Part shown: piece by piece, positions 16,425 to 23,477 of the stretch
Layout of the letters: every line of letters begins with the position of its first letter
Position numbering within the stretch: the stretch's first letter is position 1
Origin: Kutzneria sp. CA-103260
GTDB taxonomy: Bacteria > Actinomycetota > Actinomycetes > Mycobacteriales > Pseudonocardiaceae
Direction of reading: 5' to 3'
Length of the DNA stretch: 64,000 nt
Assembly (NCBI RefSeq): GCF_018263855.1
Contig: NZ_CP073318.1
Location: 4,340,001 to 4,404,000, forward strand
Position numbers and translations under genes: made by a program
Notes under the pieces: generated by a model
What the model was told of the DNA's origin: nothing
The model's database searches: none
What the model saw: the letters and a program-made list of their open reading frames with translations, nothing else

Positions 16425-17866
16425 GGGATTCGCTTCCGGGAGGAGTGGACGAAGCCGTCCGGGCGGAGGGTGATGGTTTCGGCCCGATGTCGGGCGAGCC
16501 AGGCAATGAGCGTGCCGGCGATGTCGACGACGCAGCCGGGCCGGGCGGCGGAACCGGGCGGGAGGACCGTGATCGCGTCGGGTTCGTCGTGGCGGCTGAG
16601 CACCGCCCAACCCGGACCGACGACGTCATCGAGCCGGCGACGGGCACCAGCGGCGTCGAGCACCCAGGGCTGCGGGATCTTGTGCCCGGCGGCTCGACTC
16701 CTGATGAGAAACCCTTGTCGGTAATGGGCTTCCGGCACCCAGCTGCGTTTGATCATCAGTTGCTTGAACCAGGCCCGGTGGCCGAGGCTCCGGAAGAACA
16801 CATCCCGGGCCTTGGTGATCGCCGGGCGGCGTTCGGTGATGAGCCGGCCGACCAGGACGGCCCGGTTCATGGTCGCCCGGACATGGGGTTTGCGCTCGGC
16901 TTCGTACGAATCGAGGACGCTGTCGGAGAACTCGCCGTTGAGGACGCCGGCCAGCTTCCAGCACAGGTTGGCGACGTCGCGGACGCCGGCGGCCATGCCC
17001 TGACCAATCCACGGCGGCATCGCGTGCGCGGCGTCGCCGGCCAGGAACACCCGGCCGACCCGCCAGCGTTCGGCGACGCGGACGTGATGGCTGTAGCCGA
17101 CCGCGCGCAGGATGTCGACATGGTCGTCGGTGATGCCGTAGCGGGCCAACAGCCGCCACACGTCCTCGGTCAGCTGCTGCTCGTTCTCCGTTGGCAGGAC
17201 CGGGAATTCCCAGCGGTGATGGCCGAGCGGAGTCGGGCAGTCGACGGCCGGGCGGGCTGGGTCGCAGTGGAACCGGAGCCGGTCGCAGCCGGGCCAGTCG
17301 CGTTTGACCACCGTGTCGACCACCACCCACCGGTCCTCGTAGGTGCGACCGTCGAAGCGGATGCCGAGCTGGCCGCGGATGGGGCTGGAGCCGCCATCGG
17401 CGGCGATCACGTACCGGGCGGTCTCGGTGCTGTCGGGGAGTTCCAGTTCAACGGCGTCGGGGCGTTGGCGGATGCCCTGGCATGCGGTGTTCAGGCGCAC
17501 AGTGACGTTCGGATGTCGCTTGACGCCTTGCCGGAGGGTGGCTTCCAGGGCGGGTTGGTAGATGAACAGCTGCGGCGGATAGCCGTGGCCACGCGACGTG
17601 AAGGCGGCGTCGTAGAACGACCGTCCACTGTGGTCGACGAAGCTGATCGGCCGGTCGGCCAGCATGTCGCGGGTCAGCTCGTCGGCGAGGCCGATGCGCT
17701 GCCAGACGCGGACGACTTCTTCGTCGGTGGAGATCGCCCGGGCGCGGGCGTAGATGTCGGGATCGCGCTCGACGACCAGCGTGCGCAGGCCGAGAGCGCC
17801 GAGCAGGTTGGCGGCGGTGACGCCGGTCGGGCCGTATCCGACGACGGCGACGTCGTAGTGGGACAC
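16421..17866 (-). CDS. FAD-dependent aromatic monooxygenase (MhpA/PheA-like)
   Basis: A 481 aa class A flavoprotein hydroxylase. It has the ADP-binding motif GYGPTG (10-15), the DG motif in AADGGSSPIRG and the ribityl-binding motif GRVFLAGDAAHAMPP. It likely ortho-hydroxylates a phenolic substrate to the catechol cleaved by the downstream dioxygenase, using NAD(P)H and O2. The start is GTG 17866, with a GAGG upstream. It is the first gene of a three-gene coupled operon and is divergent from a TetR regulator, with inverted repeats between them. Confidence 0.88.
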   Translation of the reverse strand: MSHYDVAVVGYGPTGVTAANLLGALGLRTLVVERDPDIYARARAISTDEEVVRVWQRIGLADELTRDMLADRPISFVDHSGRSFYDAAFTSRGHGYPPQLFIYQPALEATLRQGVKRHPNVTVRLNTACQGIRQRPDAVELELPDSTETARYVIAADGGSSPIRGQLGIRFDGRTYEDRWVVVDTVVKRDWPGCDRLRFHCDPARPAVDCPTPLGHHRWEFPVLPTENEQQLTEDVWRLLARYGITDDHVDILRAVGYSHHVRVAERWRVGRVFLAGDAAHAMPPWIGQGMAAGVRDVANLCWKLAGVLNGEFSDSVLDSYEAERKPHVRATMNRAVLVGRLITERRPAITKARDVFFRSLGHRAWFKQLMIKRSWVPEAHYRQGFLIRSRAAGHKIPQPWVLDAAGARRRLDDVVGPGWAVLSRHDEPDAITVLPPGSAARPGCVVDIAGTLIAWLARHRAETITLRPDGFVHSSRKRIP

Positions 17867-17878
17867 CGGACCTCGTTC

Positions 17879-17920
17879 CTGTAGCGATCACTACGGTAGT
17901 TACTGGAATGGTCGCTACAG
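17879..17920. promoter_or_regulatory. Divergent operator region, monooxygenase operon / TetR
   Basis: Two nested symmetrical elements lie between the divergent genes: 9-bp arms CTGTAGCGA (17879-17887) and TCGCTACAG (17912-17920), and an 11-bp near-palindrome ACTACGGTAGT (17890-17900). Either could be the binding site of the adjacent TetR protein. The spacing places them over the promoters of both directions. Confidence 0.5.
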
Positions 17921-17949
17921 TAAGCTGGGTTGTCAAGGAGGTGGTCACG

Positions 17950-18546
17950 ATGGGCGAACCACGCAAGCGGCGGGCCAACGGGGAGGAGTCGCGGCAGCGC
18001 ATCCTGGACGCGGCGGCCGAGGTGGCCGGCGAGCGCGGCTACGACGGCACCAGCATCGCCCAGGTCAGCGCCCGCTGCGGACTGCCGGCCAGCTCCATCT
18101 ACTGGCACTTCAAGGACAAGGACGAGCTCATCGCCGCGGTGATCGAGCAGAGCTTCGTCGAGTGGATGAAGGCCTTCGACGTGACGGACGACGACATCAC
18201 CACGCTGGTGGTGCGCATCGGGAAGGCCCTGGTCGAGACGCCCGACTTCCTACGCCTCGGGCTGATGCTGACGCTGGAGCGTCGGCCCCAGGAGGCGAGC
18301 GCCCGGCGGGTGTTCCTGGACGTGCGGGCCAAGACCCTGGCGCGGATCCGGGAGATGGTGCGGGAGCACGCGCCGGGATTGGCAGATCGCAAGGTCGAAC
18401 TGCTGGCGGTGTACGCGATGGCGGCGGTGGACGGGTTCTTCGTGGCCGTCGAGATCGGCGGGGACGCGGTCGACCTGGACGCGCTGTTCGAGCTGCACGG
18501 GCAGGTGCTGGTGGACGCCGCCCGACGCCTGACCGGAACCAGTTAA
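17950..18546 (+). CDS. TetR-family regulator of the ring-cleavage operon
   Basis: A 198 aa TetR protein with helix-turn-helix ILDAAAEVAGERGYDGTSIA to LPASSIYWHFKDKDEL. The ATG at 17950 is preceded by a strong ribosome site AAGGAGGTG (17935-17943), which rules out the earlier in-frame GTG. It is divergent from the FAD monooxygenase operon, which it probably represses until an aromatic effector binds. Its TAA overlaps the TAA of the convergent TetR gene within TTAA. Confidence 0.88.
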   Translation: MGEPRKRRANGEESRQRILDAAAEVAGERGYDGTSIAQVSARCGLPASSIYWHFKDKDELIAAVIEQSFVEWMKAFDVTDDDITTLVVRIGKALVETPDFLRLGLMLTLERRPQEASARRVFLDVRAKTLARIREMVREHAPGLADRKVELLAVYAMAAVDGFFVAVEIGGDAVDLDALFELHGQVLVDAARRLTGTS

Positions 18547-19103
18547 GCCAGGGCCACCGCGTCCAGGGCCGCGCGCAGGCGCGGAGCCAGGCGCGCCACG
18601 TCAGGACCGTTGAGTTCGGTGTGGCCCAACAACATCCGGTTCAGCATCACGCCGGCGCAGATGGCGATCAGCACCGCGGCGCGGCCGGTGGTGTCCTCCC
18701 CCGGCAACGCGTCGGCCAGGCGTCGCTGGTAGTTGCGCTCGATGCTGTCCCGCATGATCTCGGCGGCGCGGGGATTGGCCGCCGAGCGCAGGGTGAGCAG
18801 CAGGCCGTCCTGCGCGGCCTTGTCGGTGCCGGTCAACAACTGTATGGCCGCGTCGGCGTTGGCCTCCGGCGTCATCATCATCGACTTCTCATACGCCACG
18901 TCGACGACCTCGGCGAACAGCCCCTCCTTGGAGCCGAAGTAGCGACTGATCAAACGAGTGTCCACATCGGCCGCCCGCGCGATCTCCCGCACGCCGGCGC
19001 CGTCGTAGCCGTGCTCGGTGAAGGCCTCCCGGGCCGCGCGCAGGATGGCGGCCCGCGTCGCCTCGGCATCGCGGCGGCGGACGGGTCGATCCTCGGCGGT
19101 CAT
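18543..19103 (-). CDS. TetR-family regulator of the aldo-keto reductase
   Basis: A 186 aa TetR protein; the DNA-binding helices run from AILRAAREAFTEHG to DTRLISRYFGSKEGLF. It is divergent from an aldo/keto reductase, with two 20-bp inverted repeats between the genes. A TAGGCT box on this strand (19115-19110) ends 7 nt before the ATG, predicting a leaderless mRNA. It shares its stop codon with the convergent TetR gene in the palindrome TTAA. Confidence 0.88.
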   Translation of the reverse strand: MTAEDRPVRRRDAEATRAAILRAAREAFTEHGYDGAGVREIARAADVDTRLISRYFGSKEGLFAEVVDVAYEKSMMMTPEANADAAIQLLTGTDKAAQDGLLLTLRSAANPRAAEIMRDSIERNYQRRLADALPGEDTTGRAAVLIAICAGVMLNRMLLGHTELNGPDVARLAPRLRAALDAVALA

Positions 19104-19126
19104 AACGCCAGCCTACGCCGCACCCC

Positions 19127-19173
19127 TTGCATGTCCACAGGTGCGGACATACGATGTCCACAGTCGTGGACAT
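19127..19173. promoter_or_regulatory. Tandem TetR operators over a divergent promoter
   Basis: Operator 2 (19154-19173) is a perfect inverted repeat with arms ATGTCCAC and GTGGACAT and a 4-nt centre. Operator 1 (19131-19150) is the same with one mismatch. Their centres are 23 bp apart. On the + strand TTGCAT (19127-19132), 17 nt, TACGAT (19150-19155) forms a promoter for the aldo-keto reductase covered by both operators. The reverse promoter (TGGACA, 16 nt, TAGGCT) serves the TetR gene. Confidence 0.75.
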
Positions 19174-19206
19174 AGGGCCCACGCAGTGACCACCGAGGTG
19201 TCAGAC

Positions 19207-20202
19207 ATGCCCATCCCCCAGCGTCACCTGGGTTCGCTCGCCGTCGGCGCGATCGGCTACGGCGCGATGAGCTTCGCCCGTCCTTACGGCCAGACCGCCG
19301 AGCAGGCCGTCGACGCGGGACCGATCCTCGACCGGGCCCTGGAGCTCGGCGTGACCATGATCGACACGGCCGACGGCTACGGCGACAGCGAGGAGGTCAT
19401 CGGCCGGGCCATCGCGGGCCGCCGCGACCAGTTCGTCATCGCCACCAAGTTCGGCATCGTTCAATCCCTGCTACACGAGGACGGCCCGCGGATGAACGGC
19501 CGCCCGGAGTACGTGCGCGAGCGCATCGAGCGGTCGCTGCGACGGCTGAACACCGACCACGTCGACCTCTACTACCAGCACCGCGTCGACCCGACCGTGC
19601 CGATCGAGGAGACCGTCGGCGCGATGGCCGAGCTCGTCCAGGCCGGCAAGGTCCGTCACCTGGGCCTGTCCGAGGCTGCCCCGGACACCATCCGCCGCGC
19701 CCACGCCGTCCACCCGATCACCGCCATCGAGACCGAATGGTCGCTGTGGACCAGGGACATCGAGACGGAGATCGTCCCGCTGACCCGGGAGCTCGGCATC
19801 GGCGTCGTGCCCTACAGCCCACTCGGCCGCGGCATGCTCACCGGCCGGATCGCCTCCCGCGGCGACCTGCCCGAGAACGACTACCGCCGCAGGATGCCGC
19901 GCTTCGCCGACGGCGCCTTCGACGCCAACCTCGCCGCCGTCGAGACGGTCCGCGAGATCGCCGCCGCGCACGACGCCGCCCCCGGCCAGGTGGCGCTGGC
20001 CTGGCTGCTGGCCAAGGCCCCAGACATCGTGCCCATCCCCGGCACCCTGCACATCTCCCGGCTGGAGGAGAACACCGCCGCGGCCGACCTCCGGCTCACC
20101 GCCGAGGAGATCACCCGCCTCAACGACCTGCCGGTGGCCGGTGAGAAGGAGATCGCCCTGGGCGGCAACTGGTTCGACGGAGTCACCCCCGCCAGGCGCT
20201 GA
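19207..20202 (+). CDS. Aldo/keto reductase
   Basis: A 331 aa AKR of the bacterial YajO/PhaB group. It has the catalytic tetrad context DTADGYGDSEEVIG (Asp, Tyr), a lysine in ATKFG and His in YYQHRVDP, and NADPH-binding PIPGTLHISRLEEN near the C-terminus. It reduces aldehydes or ketones with NADPH. ATG 19207 is chosen because GAGG lies 8 nt upstream; GTG codons at 19198 and 19186 are in frame. It is divergently controlled by the adjacent TetR through tandem operators, suggesting induction by a reactive carbonyl or xenobiotic. Confidence 0.87.
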   Translation: MPIPQRHLGSLAVGAIGYGAMSFARPYGQTAEQAVDAGPILDRALELGVTMIDTADGYGDSEEVIGRAIAGRRDQFVIATKFGIVQSLLHEDGPRMNGRPEYVRERIERSLRRLNTDHVDLYYQHRVDPTVPIEETVGAMAELVQAGKVRHLGLSEAAPDTIRRAHAVHPITAIETEWSLWTRDIETEIVPLTRELGIGVVPYSPLGRGMLTGRIASRGDLPENDYRRRMPRFADGAFDANLAAVETVREIAAAHDAAPGQVALAWLLAKAPDIVPIPGTLHISRLEENTAAADLRLTAEEITRLNDLPVAGEKEIALGGNWFDGVTPARR

Positions 20203-20257
20203 AGTATGACCCCGGCCACACGTGCAACCCGATGACCTGCTTCGGCGTAGGGACGTC

Positions 20258-21745
20258 ATGGGGATTCGTGTGGCCGTGCTGGCCGGCAAAGTGGTGGCGG
20301 CCGGCGCGTCGATCGCGGTGTTGGCCTCCTTCGGTGTCGCGTGGGGCACCTACCGCCAGCTCCAGGACCTCGGGTCGTCCTCGGCGATCAGCGGAGACAG
20401 CCCGAAGTCCAAGGACGGCGCGCAGAACATCCTGGTCATGGGCCTGACCACCCGCCTGGACCAGAACGGCCAGCCGCTGCCCAAGGAGGTGCAGGACGCC
20501 CTGCACGCCGGCGACGGCACGCGCGGCGGCTACAACACCAACACGATGATCGTCGTGCACGTGCCCAACGACGGCAGCAAGGCGATGGCCGTCTCGGTGC
20601 CCCGCGACGACGAGGTGACCTTTGTGGACACCCCGCTCGGCCAGAAGACCGGCAAGCTCAAGGAAGCCTACGGGCTGGCCAAGGAGCAGCGGCAGGAGCA
20701 GCTCTACGCGCAGGGCGAGCGGGACCAGTCCACTTTGGAGCGGGAAAGCCGCGAGGCCGGCCGCACGTCGACCATCCACAACGTCGAGCACCTGCTGAAC
20801 ACCACCATCGACCACTTCGCGGAGATCAGCCTGGCCGGCTTCTACGACCTGGCCACCCAGCTCGGTGGCATCGACGTCTGCCTCAACCACGCCACCTCCG
20901 ACACCAACGCCGGCGCGAACTTCAAGCAGGGACCGCAACACCTCGACGGCGCGCAGGCGCTGGCCTTCGTGCGGCAGCGGGACAACCTGCCCAACAACGA
21001 CCTTGACCGCACCCACCGGCAGCAGGCGTTCCTGGCCGCCGTCACCACCAAACTCAAGGGCCAGGGCGTGTTCGGCAGCCTGGGCAAGATGCAGGACCTG
21101 CTCACCGTCGCGGCCAAGGACGTGGTCATGGACAAGGACTGGGACCTGCTCTCCTTCGCCCAGCAGGCCTCGGCACTGACCGGCGGCAACATCGAGTTCC
21201 ACACGCTGCCGATCAAGAGCTACAGCAAGGACTCCGACGGCTCCGACATCAACGTCATCGACGTGCCGTACGTGCAGGCCGTCGTGCGCACCCTGTTCAA
21301 TCCCCCGGCCGCGACCTCCAGCGCCCCGGCCCCGACCACGACGTCCGCACCGCCGGCGATCAAGGGCCAGGGCTCCACTGTGGACATCCGCAACGCCGGC
21401 GCGCCCGACGGCACCGCCAAGAAGCTCTCGGCCGCGCTGGCGACCGTCGGCTTCACAGCCGGTGAGACCACCGGCACCGCCAATCAGGCCACCACTGTCG
21501 TCTACTACGGCAGCGCCGCCAAGGAGGACGCCACCACACTGGCCGCATTGCTCGGCAACGCCAAGCTCGTGCCCAGCAGCGCCGCCGCCGCGCACCACGT
21601 CGCCCTCTACCTCGGCTCGGACTTCACTTGGCCCACAGCACTTCCCGGCGGAACGACGGCACCGCCGCTGTCCTCGGTGGCCGTGCCGACCGAGGGACCT
21701 CAGGGCGGCGCCGTCACCGGCGGCGGCATCCCCTGCGTCGACTGA
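20258..21745 (+). CDS. LytR-CpsA-Psr (LCP) family cell-envelope protein with LytR_C domain
   Basis: A 495 aa membrane-anchored protein. An N-terminal signal-anchor helix (about 4-27) is followed by an LCP catalytic domain (about 60-300, with SVPRDD, GFYDLATQLGGIDVCL and ALAFVRQRDN signatures), a Pro/Thr/Ser linker and a C-terminal LytR_C domain (about 365-450). LCP enzymes transfer glycopolymers such as teichoic acid or arabinogalactan from lipid carriers onto peptidoglycan. ATG 20258 follows AGGGA. The conserved Arg/Asp pairs are present. The 3' end overlaps the convergent GntR gene by 46 nt. Confidence 0.9.
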   Translation: MGIRVAVLAGKVVAAGASIAVLASFGVAWGTYRQLQDLGSSSAISGDSPKSKDGAQNILVMGLTTRLDQNGQPLPKEVQDALHAGDGTRGGYNTNTMIVVHVPNDGSKAMAVSVPRDDEVTFVDTPLGQKTGKLKEAYGLAKEQRQEQLYAQGERDQSTLERESREAGRTSTIHNVEHLLNTTIDHFAEISLAGFYDLATQLGGIDVCLNHATSDTNAGANFKQGPQHLDGAQALAFVRQRDNLPNNDLDRTHRQQAFLAAVTTKLKGQGVFGSLGKMQDLLTVAAKDVVMDKDWDLLSFAQQASALTGGNIEFHTLPIKSYSKDSDGSDINVIDVPYVQAVVRTLFNPPAATSSAPAPTTTSAPPAIKGQGSTVDIRNAGAPDGTAKKLSAALATVGFTAGETTGTANQATTVVYYGSAAKEDATTLAALLGNAKLVPSSAAAAHHVALYLGSDFTWPTALPGGTTAPPLSSVAVPTEGPQGGAVTGGGIPCVD

Positions 21746-22116
21746 TCCGTGAACTGATCCCGCACGGCGGCGACCGCCGCTTCCACGCCGAAACCCAACG
21801 CCAGCGCACTGGTCACGTAGCCGGCAGCCGCCACCCGCAGCTGCTCCGCCGCCTCGTCCGGCACGACCCGTTGCGCCACAACGGTTCCCTGCCGGCGGTT
21901 GGTCTGCAGCACGCCGACGGTCTCCAGCTCCCGGTAGGCCCGGGCGACCGTGCCGGCGGCCAGGCCCAGGTCGCGGGCGAGCTGCCGGATAGTCGGCAAC
22001 TTCGCGCCGACGGGCAGCTCACCCGAGCCGATCCGGGCCGCGATCTGGTCCCGCACCTGCCGCCACGGGGCGACGCCGTTGTCCGGCTCCACCGCGATCT
22101 GGACCAGGTCAGCCAT
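21700..22116 (-). CDS. GntR-family regulator, YtrA subfamily
   Basis: A 138 aa protein with the GntR winged helix (WRQVRDQIAARIGSGELPVGAKLPTIRQLARDLGL) and only a short C-terminal tail, as in YtrA-type regulators of membrane or ABC-transporter operons. The start ATG overlaps the stop of the upstream membrane-protein gene by 8 nt, so they are co-translated. The 3' 46 nt overlap the end of the LCP gene on the other strand, which would make antisense transcription from either side relevant. Confidence 0.85.
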   Translation of the reverse strand: MADLVQIAVEPDNGVAPWRQVRDQIAARIGSGELPVGAKLPTIRQLARDLGLAAGTVARAYRELETVGVLQTNRRQGTVVAQRVVPDEAAEQLRVAAAGYVTSALALGFGVEAAVAAVRDQFTDQSTQGMPPPVTAPP

Positions 22117-22927
22117 TGCGGGCCGGCACCTGGCCGCGGAAACCGCTCCAGAACGCGAACACGCTGGCCATCAGCGCCCACATCACCAGGCCGAAGCCCT
22201 GCGCGAGGTAGCCCAGGGTGATCACGGTCCCGCTGCCGACCCAGCCGCCGATCAGGCTCAGCGAGCCGGCGAGCAGGGTAGCCGCGAACATCGTGCCGAG
22301 GGCCATCGTCACCCGGGCGCTGCGCAGTCGCAGCGCCCGGTCGACCTGGGCGTCGCCGACAGCGGGCCGGGCCACCGCGAACCACGCCACGGCGTAGACC
22401 GCGGCCGCGCTGCCGACCACCACCAGCACCTGCACCCACACCGGCGCGACACCGCCGCCCATGTCCGGGTCCCCGGCGAGCACGATCACCGACGCCACCG
22501 CCGCGGCGACCGTCACCAGGTGCACCACGATCATCCACATCGGCAGGACGTCGCCGATGCCGCGGCGCTCCAGCGTCGCCACCCGCACCTCGCCGCGCAC
22601 CGGCCGGAGCATCGCGATCAGCTCCGCCAGCAGGAGCGCGGCCAGGAACCAGCCCACATAGGGGAAGTACGAGCGGCCGATGGCCAGCACGGCCAGCCCG
22701 CTGACCGGTCCGGCCAGGATGATGAACAGCACGTAGAGCAACCTGCGCTGGCGCAGGTACCGGCGCGCGACCTGGGCCTGTTCCGAGCTGGGCTCGGCGA
22801 CGCCCCAGTTGCGCAGCACGCGCGCCCCGCTGCGGACCGTCGGCCACAGCAGGAGCAGCAGGACGCCCGCGGACACGACGGCGACGACGAGTAGCACCAC
22901 TAGGTGGCTGACGGTGAACAGTTCCAT
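22109..22927 (-). CDS. Integral membrane protein paired with GntR regulator
   Basis: A 272 aa protein with about seven hydrophobic helices and no recognisable catalytic motif; a DUF1648-like or permease-like partner is possible but not shown. It is the first gene of a two-gene operon with a YtrA-type GntR repressor. In YtrA systems the regulator controls its own membrane-protein operon, often induced by cell-envelope stress. A CTTTG-N3-CAAAG repeat upstream may be the operator. Confidence 0.65.
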   Translation of the reverse strand: MELFTVSHLVVLLVVAVVSAGVLLLLLWPTVRSGARVLRNWGVAEPSSEQAQVARRYLRQRRLLYVLFIILAGPVSGLAVLAIGRSYFPYVGWFLAALLLAELIAMLRPVRGEVRVATLERRGIGDVLPMWMIVVHLVTVAAAVASVIVLAGDPDMGGGVAPVWVQVLVVVGSAAAVYAVAWFAVARPAVGDAQVDRALRLRSARVTMALGTMFAATLLAGSLSLIGGWVGSGTVITLGYLAQGFGLVMWALMASVFAFWSGFRGQVPARNG

Positions 22928-22938
22928 GGCTACCCCAA

Positions 22939-22951
22939 CTTTGTATCAAAG
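22939..22951. promoter_or_regulatory. Candidate GntR operator
   Basis: The 13-bp inverted repeat CTTTGTATCAAAG lies 12 nt upstream of the membrane-protein start in the operon that encodes a YtrA-type GntR regulator. It is AT-rich compared with its surroundings. No clean -35/-10 pair could be placed around it. Confidence 0.45.
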
Positions 22952-23035
22952 GGTCGACACAATGCTGGCACAGGTGTCGAGCGCGCGCAAATCGCGTTGA
23001 CTCTCCACTTACGTCAGTCCCTAGCGTCCGCCGCC

Positions 23036-23464
23036 ATGGCACGCGCGAAGAAGCAGACCCACCAGATCACCCTGCACCTCGAGGCGGGCAACGCCGCCAT
23101 GACCGACCTCGGCAAGATGCTCGGCCAGACCGGCGTCAACCTCGTCGAGGTCAAGCGAAGTTACGACAGGGCCACCGCCGACCAGCGCGGCGACGTCGTG
23201 CCGGTGGTGGTCACCGTCGCCGACGACCGGTCGTTCGAGCTGCGCCTGAAGACGCCGCCGACCTCGCACCTGATCCGCAAGGCCCTGGGTGGCAAGGGAT
23301 CCGACCGGCCCGGGCACAGCTCCGCCGGCCGGCTGAGCGCCGCTCAGCTGCGGGCGGTCGCGCAGCGCAAGCTGCCCGACCTGAACACCACCGACCTCGC
23401 GGTGGCCATGCGCATCGTCGCCGGCACCGCCCGATCCATGGGAGTCACCGTGGCCGACCAGTGA
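23036..23464 (+). CDS. Divergent paralog of ribosomal protein L11
   Basis: A 142 aa L11-like protein, the normal family length. The C-terminal rRNA-binding domain is well kept (LKTPPTSHLI, KLPDLNTTDLAVAM, GTARSMGVTV). In the N-terminal domain the segment between the conserved AG and LGQ-GVN motifs, normally the proline-rich PAPPVGP loop and helix, reads NAAMTDLGKM and has no proline and one residue fewer. It stands alone, not with rplA, rplJ or nusG, so it is not the housekeeping copy. It probably assembles into ribosomes under special conditions or gives resistance to thiopeptides, whose contact prolines are missing. A TTGACT/TAGCGT pair lies just upstream. Confidence 0.85.
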   Translation: MARAKKQTHQITLHLEAGNAAMTDLGKMLGQTGVNLVEVKRSYDRATADQRGDVVPVVVTVADDRSFELRLKTPPTSHLIRKALGGKGSDRPGHSSAGRLSAAQLRAVAQRKLPDLNTTDLAVAMRIVAGTARSMGVTVADQ

Positions 23465-23477
23465 ACACAGTGGACGG

